Below are positions 8,562-16,035 of a stretch of DNA of 16,110 nt, one piece after another. The DNA comes from Gammaproteobacteria bacterium (GTDB taxonomy: Bacteria; Pseudomonadota; Gammaproteobacteria; Pseudomonadales; Pseudomonadaceae): positions 1 to 16,110 of the forward strand of contig JAAYHO010000140.1 in NCBI GenBank assembly GCA_012735335.1, in the 5' to 3' direction. The first letter of the stretch is position 1. Each line of letters opens with the position of its first letter. Position numbers and translations under genes: made by a program. A model generated the notes under the pieces. The model made no database searches, was not told the origin of the DNA, and saw nothing but the letters and a program-made list of their open reading frames with translations.

Positions 8562-10087
8562 TTCTGCCCTGGCTGGTACTGATACCTTTCATCGGCGGCC
8601 TGTTGTGCTGGCAAGCCGAACGCTTCAGCAGATCCCTGCCCCGCTGGTTGGCGCTGGGCACCATGGGTCTGGTGCTGGCTCTGAGCCTCTGGCTGTGGGT
8701 CAGCAAGGACTACTCACTGGCTGCGGTTACCGACGGAGTGCCGGTCTGGACGCTGGAGTTCAAATACGTCTGGATCGAGCGCTTCGGCATCAACCTGCAC
8801 CTGGCGCTGGATGGCCTGTCGCTGCTGATGCTGATCCTCACCGGTATTCTCGGGGTGCTCTCGGTGCTCTGTTCCTGGAGCGAGATCCAGCACCGCATCG
8901 GCTTCTTCCACCTCAACCTGATGTGGATTCTCGGTGGTGTGGCCGGGGTGTTCCTGGCCATGGACCTGTTCCTGTTCTTCTTCTTCTGGGAAATGATGCT
9001 GGTGCCGATGTACTTCCTCATCGCGCTCTGGGGTCACAGTGGTGAAGGCAAGAAAACCCGGATCAACGCCGCCACCAAGTTCTTCATCTTCACCCAGGCC
9101 AGCGGCCTGATCATGCTGGTGGCGATTCTCGGACTGGTGCTGGTCAACTTCAACCAGACCGGCGTACTGACCTTCGCCTACGACCAACTGCTGGGCATCG
9201 AGATGCCGGCGGGTGTGGAATACATCCTGATGCTGGGTTTCTTCATCGCCTTTGCGGTGAAGTTCCCCATCGTCCCCCTGCACTCCTGGCTGCCGGACGC
9301 CCACGCCCAGGCCCCCACTGCAGGCTCGGTGGATCTGGCTGGTATCCTGCTGAAGACCGCTGCCTACGGCATGCTGCGTTTTGCCCTGCCGCTGTTCCCC
9401 AACGCCTCGGTGGAGTTCGCGCCGATCGCCATGACCCTGGGTCTGATCGGTATCTTCTACGGTGCCATCCTGTCCTTCGCCCAGCACGACATCAAACGGC
9501 TGGTGGCCTATTCCAGTATCTCGCACATGGGTTTCGTGCTGATCGGCATCTACGCCAGCACTCACCTGGCGCTGCAGGGCGCTGTGGTACAGATGGTTGC
9601 CCACGGCCTGTCGGCGGCGGCACTGTTCATTCTGTGCGGCCAGCTGTACGAACGTATCCATACCCGCGACATGCGCGAGATGGGCGGACTCTGGGCACGC
9701 ATCCCCTGGTTGCCGGCCCTGAGCATGTTCTTTGCCATCGCCTCGCTGGGCATGCCCGGTACCGGTAACTTTGTCGGTGAGTTCCTGATCCTGTTCGGCA
9801 GCTTTGCCAACAATCCCTGGGTGGTGGTGATCGCCACCTTCGGCCTGGTACTGGCCTCGGCCTACTCGCTGATCATGATCCACCGTGCCTACTTCGGTAC
9901 CGAGCGCTCCGGCGACGCCCTGCGCGGGCTGAACGGCCGCGAGCTGGTCATGGTGCTGTCGCTGGTGGTGCTGCTGGTCATTCTCGGGCTGTATCCGCAA
10001 CCGGTGCTGGATACCTCTGCAGCGAGCATGAGCGGTGTACAGCACTGGCTCAGCGATGCTCTGTCCAACCTTGTTCCGGCCCGGTAG
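8558..10087 (+). CDS. nuoM: NADH-quinone oxidoreductase subunit M (NuoM), antiporter-like proton pump
   Basis: NuoM is the middle antiporter-like subunit of the membrane arm, lying between NuoL and NuoN. The 509-residue product matches Pseudomonas NuoM length. The buried glutamate E145 ([20 protein letters not shown]) and lysine K235 ([18 protein letters not shown]) mark the proton channel, followed by the signature [41 protein letters not shown] and [12 protein letters not shown] are further family landmarks. The ATG at 8558 is preceded by AAGGAA (8541-8546) at a long spacing of 11 and overlaps the stop of a possible 10-codon leader. The nuoN start follows 7 or 22 bp after the stop. Confidence 0.98.
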   Translation: MILPWLVLIPFIGGLLCWQAERFSRSLPRWLALGTMGLVLALSLWLWVSKDYSLAAVTDGVPVWTLEFKYVWIERFGINLHLALDGLSLLMLILTGILGVLSVLCSWSEIQHRIGFFHLNLMWILGGVAGVFLAMDLFLFFFFWEMMLVPMYFLIALWGHSGEGKKTRINAATKFFIFTQASGLIMLVAILGLVLVNFNQTGVLTFAYDQLLGIEMPAGVEYILMLGFFIAFAVKFPIVPLHSWLPDAHAQAPTAGSVDLAGILLKTAAYGMLRFALPLFPNASVEFAPIAMTLGLIGIFYGAILSFAQHDIKRLVAYSSISHMGFVLIGIYASTHLALQGAVVQMVAHGLSAAALFILCGQLYERIHTRDMREMGGLWARIPWLPALSMFFAIASLGMPGTGNFVGEFLILFGSFANNPWVVVIATFGLVLASAYSLIMIHRAYFGTERSGDALRGLNGRELVMVLSLVVLLVILGLYPQPVLDTSAASMSGVQHWLSDALSNLVPAR

Positions 10088-10109
10088 CAGTCAGATGGAA
10101 AACGATATC

Positions 10110-11567
10110 ATGCAATATACCCCGTCCCATTTCGTTGCCCTGCTGCCGCTGCTGATAGTGGGTGTCACCGCTATCGTGGTGATGCTGGCCATCGCCTGGC
10201 GGCGCAAGCACGACCTGACCTTCATCCTGACCGCAATCGGCCTGAACCTGGCCCTGCTGTCATTGATCCCGGCGCTGCAGGTTACCCCACTGGCCTTTAC
10301 CGAGTTGATGCAGATCGACCGCTTTGCCCTGCTCTACATGGGGCTGATCCTGGTGGCTACCCTGGCCTGTACCACCCTGGTGCACGCCTATCTGGGCAAG
10401 AGCAATACCGGTGAGGGCTTCCCCGGCAACCGGGAGGAGATGTACCTGCTGATGCTGCTGGCCGCCGCCGGTGGTCTGGTGATGGTCGGTGCCTCGCACC
10501 TGGCTACTCTGTTCATCGGCCTGGAGCTGTTGTCGGTGCCGGTCTACGGTATGGTCGCCTACGCCTTCTTCAACAAGCGTTCGCTGGAAGCGGGCATCAA
10601 GTACATGGTGCTGTCCGCCGCCGGTTCGGCCTTCCTGCTGTTCGGTATGGCGCTGGCCTATGCCGAGTCCGGTAGCCTGCAGTTTGCCGCACTGGGTGCG
10701 GTGGCAGTCACTCCGATCCTGCAGATCGGCTTTGCCATGATGCTGATCGGTCTGGCGTTCAAGCTGTCGCTGGTGCCCTTTCACCTGTGGACCCCGGACG
10801 TCTATGAGGGCGCCCCGGCCCCGGTCTCGGCGTTTCTCGCCACCGCCGCCAAGGTTGCCGTATTCGCCGTACTGCTGCGTCTGTATCAGGTGTCCCCGGC
10901 CACCAGCGGCGGCTGGCTGAATGACCTGCTGGCGGCCATCGCCATTGCCTCGATCCTGTTCGGTAACCTGCTGGCGCTGATGCAGAGCAACCTCAAGCGG
11001 CTGCTGGGTTACTCCTCGATTGCCCATTTCGGCTATCTGGTCATTGCCCTGATCGCCACCGACGGGCTGGCCATCGAAGCCGTCGGCGTCTATCTGGTGA
11101 CCTATGTACTGACCACCCTGGGTGCCTTCGGTGTGGTGACGCTGATGTCCACCCCGTTCAAGGGTCGGGACGCGGATGCGCTCTACCAGTACCGTGGCCT
11201 GTTCTGGCGTCGGCCCTACCTGACTGCGGTGCTGGCGACCATGATGCTGTCGCTGGCGGGTATTCCGCTGACCGCTGGCTTTATCGGCAAGTTCTTCATT
11301 ATTGCGGCGGGTGTGGAATCGCAATTGTGGTGGCTGCTCGGTGCGCTGATCATGGGTAGTGCCATCGGTCTCTACTATTACCTGCGGGTCATGGTTACCC
11401 TGTTCCTGGTCGAGCCGGGTATCCGTCGCCGCGATGCGCCGTTGAACTGGGGGCAGCATGCAGGTGGTATCATGCTGCTGCTCATGGCGCTGCTGGTATT
11501 CGTACTGGGTGTCTATCCCCAGCCGCTGCTGGAGCTGGTGCAGCAGGCCACGCTGGCTGCCGGTTGA
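10110..11567 (+). CDS. nuoN: NADH-quinone oxidoreductase subunit N (NuoN), proximal antiporter-like proton pump
   Basis: NuoN is the antiporter-like subunit nearest the quinone-binding end of the membrane arm. From the ATG at 10110 the product is 485 residues ([18 protein letters not shown]), the usual family length. Landmarks are E139 in [21 protein letters not shown]218 in [19 protein letters not shown], and then [20 protein letters not shown] and [19 protein letters not shown]. The start is ambiguous: ATG 10095 (490 residues, MENDIMQ...) is also in frame, 7 bp after the nuoM stop, but has no Shine-Dalgarno sequence, while 10110 has GGAA nine bases upstream. The frame runs back into nuoM to 10035, which is not real coding. 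This is the last nuo gene; no terminator is visible in the 33 bp before the next gene. Confidence 0.96.
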   Translation: MQYTPSHFVALLPLLIVGVTAIVVMLAIAWRRKHDLTFILTAIGLNLALLSLIPALQVTPLAFTELMQIDRFALLYMGLILVATLACTTLVHAYLGKSNTGEGFPGNREEMYLLMLLAAAGGLVMVGASHLATLFIGLELLSVPVYGMVAYAFFNKRSLEAGIKYMVLSAAGSAFLLFGMALAYAESGSLQFAALGAVAVTPILQIGFAMMLIGLAFKLSLVPFHLWTPDVYEGAPAPVSAFLATAAKVAVFAVLLRLYQVSPATSGGWLNDLLAAIAIASILFGNLLALMQSNLKRLLGYSSIAHFGYLVIALIATDGLAIEAVGVYLVTYVLTTLGAFGVVTLMSTPFKGRDADALYQYRGLFWRRPYLTAVLATMMLSLAGIPLTAGFIGKFFIIAAGVESQLWWLLGALIMGSAIGLYYYLRVMVTLFLVEPGIRRRDAPLNWGQHAGGIMLLLMALLVFVLGVYPQPLLELVQQATLAAG

Positions 11568-11573
11568 GCTGTT

Positions 11574-11613
11574 AAACCTCTATTCAAAAGGACCATGGTC
11601 ATGAAACCTCTAT
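11574..11613 (+). repeat. 10-bp direct repeat flanking the start of the DUF2388 gene
   Basis: AAACCTCTAT occurs at 11574-11583 in the spacer and again at 11604-11613, right after the ATG at 11601, with an offset of exactly 30 bp. The first copy lies just ahead of the ribosome binding site and the second within the first codons. It may be chance or the trace of a small duplication. No function is known. Confidence 0.35.
11589..11592 (+). promoter_or_regulatory. Ribosome binding site deciding the DUF2388 gene start
   Basis: AGGA within AAAAGGACC is 8 nt before the ATG at 11601 but only 2 nt before the in-frame ATG at 11595, which favours the later start. Confidence 0.6.
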
Positions 11614-11918
11614 CCCTTCTTGCCGCAGTTGGCCTGTTGAGTTTTGCCGGCGCCGTCTCCGCCAGCAGCTTCATCGGCACTACCGATGCCATCGGCAGCT
11701 CGCTGGTCAACACCATCGAAGGCACCAGTGACGCCACCTCCTCCGTTGGCAACAACAAGGTGGTACTGGATGCCCGCGACGACGCGGCCAGCTTCGTTGC
11801 CAGTAACGGCGAAATGCGCGGTGCCCACCTGGAAGCGGCCCTGCTGTATATCCGTGACCAACTGCCGACCCTGGAAGCAAACGACATGCAACTGGCCGAG
11901 GCCATTCTCGCCCGTTGA
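11601..11918 (+). CDS. Small secreted DUF2388-family protein
   Basis: This 105-residue protein of unknown function matches the DUF2388 family (conserved in Pseudomonas and relatives), from recalled family features: the core DARDDAASFVASNGEMRGAHLEAAL (residues 57-81) and the C-terminal LQLAEAIL pattern, where D-D-A-x-x-F-V-A-S-x-G and R-G-x-x-L-E-A-A-L are characteristic. A signal peptide is clear: MKPLSLLAAVGLLSFAGAVSA with cleavage likely after residue 21 (VSA|SS), so the mature ~84-residue protein is periplasmic or exported. The mature part is rich in Ser, Thr, Ala and Asp at first and then helical, without cysteines or catalytic motifs. It starts 33 bp after nuoN on the same strand, so it may be read through from the nuo operon. 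Its stop overlaps the next start by 4 bp, so the two products probably act together. Confidence 0.85.
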   Translation: MKPLSLLAAVGLLSFAGAVSASSFIGTTDAIGSSLVNTIEGTSDATSSVGNNKVVLDARDDAASFVASNGEMRGAHLEAALLYIRDQLPTLEANDMQLAEAILAR

Positions 11919-13891
11919 TCCGTCTGCTGCCTACGCGCTTCGGGGCTGCCCGTCACTGGTTGGGGGCAGCCCTTGTCGTTTTCGGCCTGTCCGCCGAGGC
12001 TGACCTGCGTCTGCAGGCAGATGACCAGGAGCTGACAGCCGCGCAGCAGCAACTGACCCGCCAGCTGCTGGACGAGGTATCGGCCCTGCTGCCTCCGGCC
12101 ATGCTCGAGCGACTGGATCGCACGGTAACCGTTTCCTGGAGTCAACGCCTGCCGCAGCAGGTCATGGGCCGCGCCACACCCCGAGATCGCATCCTGCTCA
12201 ACCAGCGCTGGCTCGGCGCCTTGCTCGAGAATCCGCAGGCTGCCAACCTGCCCGGTCGGCTGCACGCCAGCCTGCGCCAGGAGCTGCAGGCCACCCTGAT
12301 CCACGAGCTGGCCCACCTGTATGACCGGGAAGCGGTGTGGTCAGTGGAACAACAGCGGCAGATCCGTCAGTGCCGCGCCCGACTGGACAGCAGTGGCCCG
12401 GTCGGTCTGCTCGCCGGGTGCCGTGGGCAGGCCGAGCGGCGCTTCACCTTCAGCGATTCACCACGCCTGCTGGATCTGGCCGGCTGGCCGCAGCGGGTCA
12501 GTAGCCGTGGTCAGCGCGAGCAGTTCAACCATCAGCATCTGCGCAGTCCGGACAGCTACGAACTGCATGACCCGCAGGAGTTCGTCGCAGTCAACCTGGA
12601 GTATTTCCTGCTCGACGCCGAATACGGCTGTCGCCGACCGGCGCTGGCGGCATACTTCCGCGAACACTTCGGCTGGCAGCCGGAGCACAGCCGGCCCTGT
12701 CAGTCCAGGCTGCCCTACCTGAACGCCAGTCTGGACAAGGAGCACAACGCCCTGGCCTGGCTGGAGCCCGAACGCATCTATCAGGTGCACTACCTGCTGG
12801 CCGAACCGGATCAGAGCTGGGCCGGACGCTGGGGGCACAGCATGCTGCGGCTGGTAATCTGCGCACCGGGCAGGCCAGCGGGCCCGGATTGCCTGCTGGA
12901 TCTGCAGCATCACCTGGTGCTGTCCTACCGGGCCTTTGTCGACGACCTGCAGCTCTCCAGCTGGGACGGCCTGACCGGGGTCTATCCGTCCCGCCTGTTC
13001 ATCCTGCCCCTGCAGCGCGTGGTGGACGAGTACACCCGCACCGAACTGCGCAGCCTCAGCTCGGTTCCCCTGGACCTCGATCGCCAGCAGATCAGCCAAC
13101 TGGCGCAGGGCGCGGCAACCCAGCACTGGAGCTACGACGGCACCTACTACTTTGTCGGCAACAACTGCGCGGTGGAAACCCTCAAGCTGCTGCGCAGCGG
13201 CAGCAACCACCCGCAGCTGCAGGAGCTGGACAGCCAGACCCCGGTCGGCCTGCTGCAGCTGATGCAGGCCTGGGGACTGGCAGATACCTCACCGCTGGAC
13301 GACCGTCAGCGGGCCATGCGTCTGGGCTACTATTTCGACTCCTACCGGGATCGCTATCAGCAACTGTTTGCCCGGATCCGCCAGCCGCTGCAGCTGACCA
13401 GCGAGGATTTCAGCGACTGGCTGGCCATGGATGCCGGGCAGCGCAACCCGTATCTGGATAATCAGGATCAGGCGGTAACGGCAGCCCTGCTGCTTCTGGA
13501 ACAGGCCGCCCTGCGCCAGCATGTACAGCATATCCAACAGGATCTGAAACAACGCTACTTGTCCGGGCGCGATGGCACCGCTGCACTGACCGAAGCGGGC
13601 CAGCTGATGCAGACCATGCTGGAAGATGGCAGCTTTCTCAGCCGCCCGGCGGACCTGCTGGAGGTCGGTTATGGGCTGCCCCTGCCTCAGGACTGGGCGG
13701 GGCTGGATGACGCCGCACAGCAGCGTTACAGCGGACTACTGGAGATCAGCGAGCTGCTCGCAGAACAGCTGCCGGAGCTGCTGAACCATCAGCAGCGCAC
13801 AGAACTCGCGGGCATAGAAGCCAATATCGAGCTGCTGGGCAGCCGATTGCGCCAGTTGCACCGGGAGGCCGGAGGATTGTTGTTGCCCTGA
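11915..13891 (+). CDS. DUF4105-type periplasmic protein with HExxH and papain-like His/Cys motifs
   Basis: This 658-residue exported protein has unknown function. The frame has no ATG for its first ~57 codons; TTG at 11915, overlapping the DUF2388 stop (TTGA), gives a convincing signal peptide (R-rich start, hydrophobic WLGAALVVFGL, likely cleavage after AEA near residue 29). Around residues 127-140, LIHELAHLYDREAV contains HExxH (H130, E131, H134), and HDPQEFVAVNLEYFLLD downstream offers E222 as third zinc ligand, as in MtfA/lethal-factor-like gluzincins. A second region around residues 293-425 has GRWGHSMLRLVI (H308) and YFVGNNCAVETLKLLR (C418), the pattern of DUF4105 (Lnb N-terminal periplasmic) domains, which resemble permuted papain-like folds. 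The C-terminus (about 590-658) is Leu/Gln/Glu-rich and probably helical. Enzyme activity is inference; family assignment is from memory of the motifs. Confidence 0.8.
   Translation: MIRLLPTRFGAARHWLGAALVVFGLSAEADLRLQADDQELTAAQQQLTRQLLDEVSALLPPAMLERLDRTVTVSWSQRLPQQVMGRATPRDRILLNQRWLGALLENPQAANLPGRLHASLRQELQATLIHELAHLYDREAVWSVEQQRQIRQCRARLDSSGPVGLLAGCRGQAERRFTFSDSPRLLDLAGWPQRVSSRGQREQFNHQHLRSPDSYELHDPQEFVAVNLEYFLLDAEYGCRRPALAAYFREHFGWQPEHSRPCQSRLPYLNASLDKEHNALAWLEPERIYQVHYLLAEPDQSWAGRWGHSMLRLVICAPGRPAGPDCLLDLQHHLVLSYRAFVDDLQLSSWDGLTGVYPSRLFILPLQRVVDEYTRTELRSLSSVPLDLDRQQISQLAQGAATQHWSYDGTYYFVGNNCAVETLKLLRSGSNHPQLQELDSQTPVGLLQLMQAWGLADTSPLDDRQRAMRLGYYFDSYRDRYQQLFARIRQPLQLTSEDFSDWLAMDAGQRNPYLDNQDQAVTAALLLLEQAALRQHVQHIQQDLKQRYLSGRDGTAALTEAGQLMQTMLEDGSFLSRPADLLEVGYGLPLPQDWAGLDDAAQQRYSGLLEISELLAEQLPELLNHQQRTELAGIEANIELLGSRLRQLHREAGGLLLP
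11943..11983 (+). terminator. Terminator-like hairpin inside the start of the DUF4105 gene (possible attenuator)
   Basis: GGGCTGCCC (11943-11951) and GGGCAGCCC (11964-11972) are perfect complements, giving a 9-bp stem with eight G-C pairs and a 12-nt loop, and a possible G-U pair below. TTGTCGTTTTC follows at once, a moderate T-rich run. This is the shape of a weak rho-independent terminator, 25 nt past the DUF2388 stop and within the signal-peptide codons of the next gene. It could cut expression of the large protein relative to the small one when ribosomes are absent. Function is inferred from shape only. Confidence 0.45.
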
Positions 13892-13938
13892 TCTGCGTTT
13901 TCTCCCAGCCTATCCCTCACCGCCAGCGAGATAACCCC

Positions 13939-15357
13939 ATGAGCCAATTGATCTGGTTTCGCACCGACCTGCGGGTGCGGGACAACACGGCCCTGCATGC
14001 CGCCATGCAGGCCGGCCCGACCATCGCCCTCTACCTACTCAGCCCCGGCCAGTGGAGGGTGCATCAGGATGCGCCCGGCAAAATCCACTTCTGGCTGCGC
14101 AATCTGGCATGCCTGCGTGACGAACTGGCTCGACTGGGTGTTCCGCTGCTGATCCGCAGTGCCAGTCACTGGGAGCAGGCACCGCAGGTGCTGGCCGAAC
14201 TGTGCCGGGAGCTGAGGGTCCGGCAGGTACAGGTCAACGAGGAATATGGGGTCAGTGAAAGCCGCCGGGACCGGGCAGTCGCGGCCTGTCTTGCGGAGCA
14301 GGACACAGGCTTTCGCAGCCATGTGGATCAATTGCTGTTCCCACCCGGTAGCATACTTACCCGCAGCGGTGGCTACTTTCAGGTGTACAGCCAGTTCCGC
14401 AAGGTCTGCTACCAGAGACTGCATGCAGCGTTGCCCATACCGGTAGCACTGCCGAAGCCGCAGATGCCGCTGGCGCTGAGCAGTGACCCCGTGCCTGTCA
14501 GCATGCCCGGCTTTGCCACTCCGAACCCTGAACTGCAAGTGCTCTGGCCCGCTGGAGAGCAGGCCGCGCTGGAACGCCTGACCCGCTTTACCGATGAGCG
14601 CATGGACGATTATGAGCGGGACCGAGACCTGCCCGCCCACTCCGGCACCAGCCAGCTGTCACCCTATCTGACCGCAGGTGTGCTCTCCCCCCGGCAATGC
14701 CTGCACGCCGCCCTGCGCAACAACCAGGGGGAATTTGACAGCGGCAACCCCGGTGCAATCAGCTGGATCAACGAACTGCTGTGGCGGGAGTTCTACAAAC
14801 ACATACTGGTCGGCTTCCCACAGGTTTCGATGCACCGGGCCTTCCGGCCGCAGACCGAAGCCCTGCCCTGGCGTCACGCCCCGGATGAGCTGCGGGCCTG
14901 GCAGCAGGGACGGACCGGATTCCCGCTGATCGACGCCGCCATGCGCCAGTTGCTCGCCACCGGCTGGATGCACAACCGGCTGCGCATGGTGGTGGCCATG
15001 TTCCTGACCAAGAACCTGCTGATCGACTGGCGCGAGGGCGAGCGCTTCTTCATGCAGCACCTCATCGATGGTGACCTCGCGGCCAACAATGGCGGCTGGC
15101 AATGGAGCGCCTCCACCGGCACCGATGCAGTACCCTGGTTCCGCCTGTTCAACCCGGCCACCCAATCCCAACGCTTCGATCCCGACGGCCGTTTCATCCG
15201 CCACTGGCTGCCGGAACTGGCCCACCTGGACAACCGCAGCATTCACCAGCCGGGCATCAAAAACGACCTGTTCAACAACATCGACTATCCAGCGCCCGTA
15301 GTTGATCTAGCCGCCAGCAGGCAGCGGGCGTTGGATGCTTTCAGACAGTTGGGATGA
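13939..15357 (+). CDS. phrB: Deoxyribodipyrimidine photolyase (class I CPD photolyase)
   Basis: This is a flavoenzyme that uses blue/near-UV light to split cyclobutane pyrimidine dimers in DNA. At 472 residues it is as long as the E. coli enzyme. The N-terminal alpha/beta domain begins LIWFRTDLRVRDNTAL; the helical FAD domain contains NELLWREFYKHI (E279, W282, R283, the dimer-binding residues), TGFPLIDAAMRQLLATGWMHNR (N346) and DLAANNGGWQW (N383 near the flavin). The tryptophan chain for photoreduction is complete: W311, W364 and W387, each five residues after the E. coli counterpart as I recall its numbering. W400 replaces the usual aromatic Tyr/Phe in the GTDAxPYFRIFNP signature. The ATG at 13939 is 47 bp after the DUF4105 gene with only a weak GCGAGA ribosome binding site; no promoter or terminator was identified around it. 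Confidence 0.97.
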   Translation: MSQLIWFRTDLRVRDNTALHAAMQAGPTIALYLLSPGQWRVHQDAPGKIHFWLRNLACLRDELARLGVPLLIRSASHWEQAPQVLAELCRELRVRQVQVNEEYGVSESRRDRAVAACLAEQDTGFRSHVDQLLFPPGSILTRSGGYFQVYSQFRKVCYQRLHAALPIPVALPKPQMPLALSSDPVPVSMPGFATPNPELQVLWPAGEQAALERLTRFTDERMDDYERDRDLPAHSGTSQLSPYLTAGVLSPRQCLHAALRNNQGEFDSGNPGAISWINELLWREFYKHILVGFPQVSMHRAFRPQTEALPWRHAPDELRAWQQGRTGFPLIDAAMRQLLATGWMHNRLRMVVAMFLTKNLLIDWREGERFFMQHLIDGDLAANNGGWQWSASTGTDAVPWFRLFNPATQSQRFDPDGRFIRHWLPELAHLDNRSIHQPGIKNDLFNNIDYPAPVVDLAASRQRALDAFRQLG

Positions 15358-15417
15358 AATCGAGCGCAGCGCTGGGAACAGTAACAACTATCCTGCTCAA
15401 AGAAAGTCTTCCCGGCC

Positions 15418-15708
15418 TTACGAATGCACAGGTTGCGCATGCAGCTCCACGCCGAGTGCATGCATCACCTTCATCACCGTCTCGAAGCGCGGCTTGGCAC
15501 CGGGTGCAAAGGCTTTGTACAGGCTTTCACGGCCGAGGCCGGTATCCTTGGCTATCTGGCTCATGCCGCGGGCCTTGGCCACATGGCCGATGGCTTGAAG
15601 CAGCTCATCGGTATCGCCTTCAGCCAGCACTTGGGACAGGTACTCAGCAATCATCTCCTCGCTGTCGAGGTAGTCAGCCAGGTCAAACTCTGTGATTACA
15701 GGTTTCAT
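15418..15708 (-). CDS. Antitoxin of HI1419/HI1420-type toxin-antitoxin pair (HTH addiction module antidote)
   Basis: This 96-residue protein resembles the addiction-module antidote family named after H. influenzae HI1420. It would neutralise the upstream toxin by binding it and repress the operon through its helix-turn-helix. Visible features are an acidic N-terminus with the family pattern F-D-L-A-D-Y-L-D-S-E-E-M-I-A-E-Y-L (residues 8-24), a Cro/XRE-like HTH around residues 49-67 (MSQIAKDTGLGRESLYKAF), and the following helix F-E-T-V-M-K-V-M-H-A-L-G-V. Its ATG overlaps the toxin stop (ATGA, 15708-15705), and GGGAGA (complement of 15715-15720) provides a good ribosome binding site. The locus is less GC-rich than the nuo genes, which hints at acquisition. 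It converges on phrB with 60 bp between stops. Confidence 0.9.
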   Translation of the reverse strand: MKPVITEFDLADYLDSEEMIAEYLSQVLAEGDTDELLQAIGHVAKARGMSQIAKDTGLGRESLYKAFAPGAKPRFETVMKVMHALGVELHAQPVHS

Positions 15709-16001
15709 TCAATTTCTCCCACCAGCTTCTTGGCCAGTTCAATATCGCGAGCCTGGGATGGCTTATCACCACCACAGAGCAACAGAATTACCATCCGGCC
15801 ACGTCGAGTAAAATACAGCCGATAACCCGGCCCTACATCCAGACGCATCTCGGTAACGCCACCGCCTACCGGCTTGATATCGCCCAAGTTACCGCCCCTC
15901 GCTCGGGATATGCGCCGCAAGATAGCAACCTTGCCCTTCGAGTCCTTCAGGCCTGAAAGCCAGCGATCGAAGATGTCTGTCTTCTCGATGATATAAGCCA
16001 T
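15705..16001 (-). CDS. RelE/ParE-superfamily toxin (HI1419-type addiction module killer protein)
   Basis: This 98-residue basic toxin belongs to the RelE/ParE superfamily branch named after HI1419, from the pattern F-D-R-W-L-S-G-L-K-D (residues 11-20), I-L-R-R-I-S-R-A (27-34), G-D-I-K-P-V-G-G-G-V-T-E-M-R (40-53), GPGYRLYF (57-64) and LLCGGDKPSQARDIELAKKL (74-93). RelE-type members cut mRNA at the ribosome; the target of this branch cannot be read from sequence. The product is full length with an intact core, so the module looks functional. The toxin comes first and the antitoxin second, the order of HI1419/HI1420, opposite to classic relBE. The ATG at 16001 has no Shine-Dalgarno sequence and sits about where transcription should start. 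The antitoxin is coupled downstream. Confidence 0.9.
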   Translation of the reverse strand: MAYIIEKTDIFDRWLSGLKDSKGKVAILRRISRARGGNLGDIKPVGGGVTEMRLDVGPGYRLYFTRRGRMVILLLCGGDKPSQARDIELAKKLVGEIE

Positions 16002-16007
16002 GCCTAC

Positions 16008-16035
16008 ATTGTATCCACAAGGATACGCACGTCAA
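16008..16035 (-). promoter_or_regulatory. Sigma-70 promoter of the toxin-antitoxin operon
   Basis: On the - strand, TTGACG (complement of 16030-16035) and TACAAT (complement of 16008-16013) form near-consensus -35 and -10 boxes with a 16-nt spacer. The -10 box ends 6 nt before the toxin ATG, placing the transcription start at or within a base or two of the A of the start codon. This is a strong candidate by sequence alone. Confidence 0.75.
16011..16026 (-). promoter_or_regulatory. Palindromic operator of the toxin-antitoxin operon
   Basis: GTATCC-ACAA-GGATAC is a perfect inverted repeat with 6-bp arms and a 4-nt centre, overlapping the -10 box and filling most of the spacer. A dimeric HTH antitoxin bound there would block RNA polymerase. 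A further GTATCC half-site lies at 16046-16051, upstream of the -35 box. Operator function is inferred from position and symmetry. Confidence 0.65.

Noticed and set aside
8714..10045. 443-codon open frame on the - strand opposite nuoM
   Set aside because: Same kind of antisense shadow, Q/H/D-rich with no domain pattern, lying fully inside a well-identified gene.
10260..11459. 399-codon open frame on the - strand opposite nuoN
   Set aside because: Antisense shadow of nuoN with glutamine/histidine/glycine-rich composition and no start signal.
11595..11600. ATG at 11595 as start of the DUF2388 gene
   Set aside because: The AGGA element is only 2 nt upstream, too close; the ATG at 11601 has a spacing of 8 and begins the signal peptide directly.
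12458..13210. 250-codon open frame on the - strand opposite the DUF4105 gene
   Set aside because: No recognisable motif, no ribosome binding site, and the + strand reading has clear conserved motifs across the same span.
15358..15417. Terminator between phrB and the antitoxin gene
   Set aside because: AGCGCAGCGCT is self-complementary but has a one-base centre, so it cannot form a hairpin loop, and no T-run follows; no other stem was found in the 60 bp.
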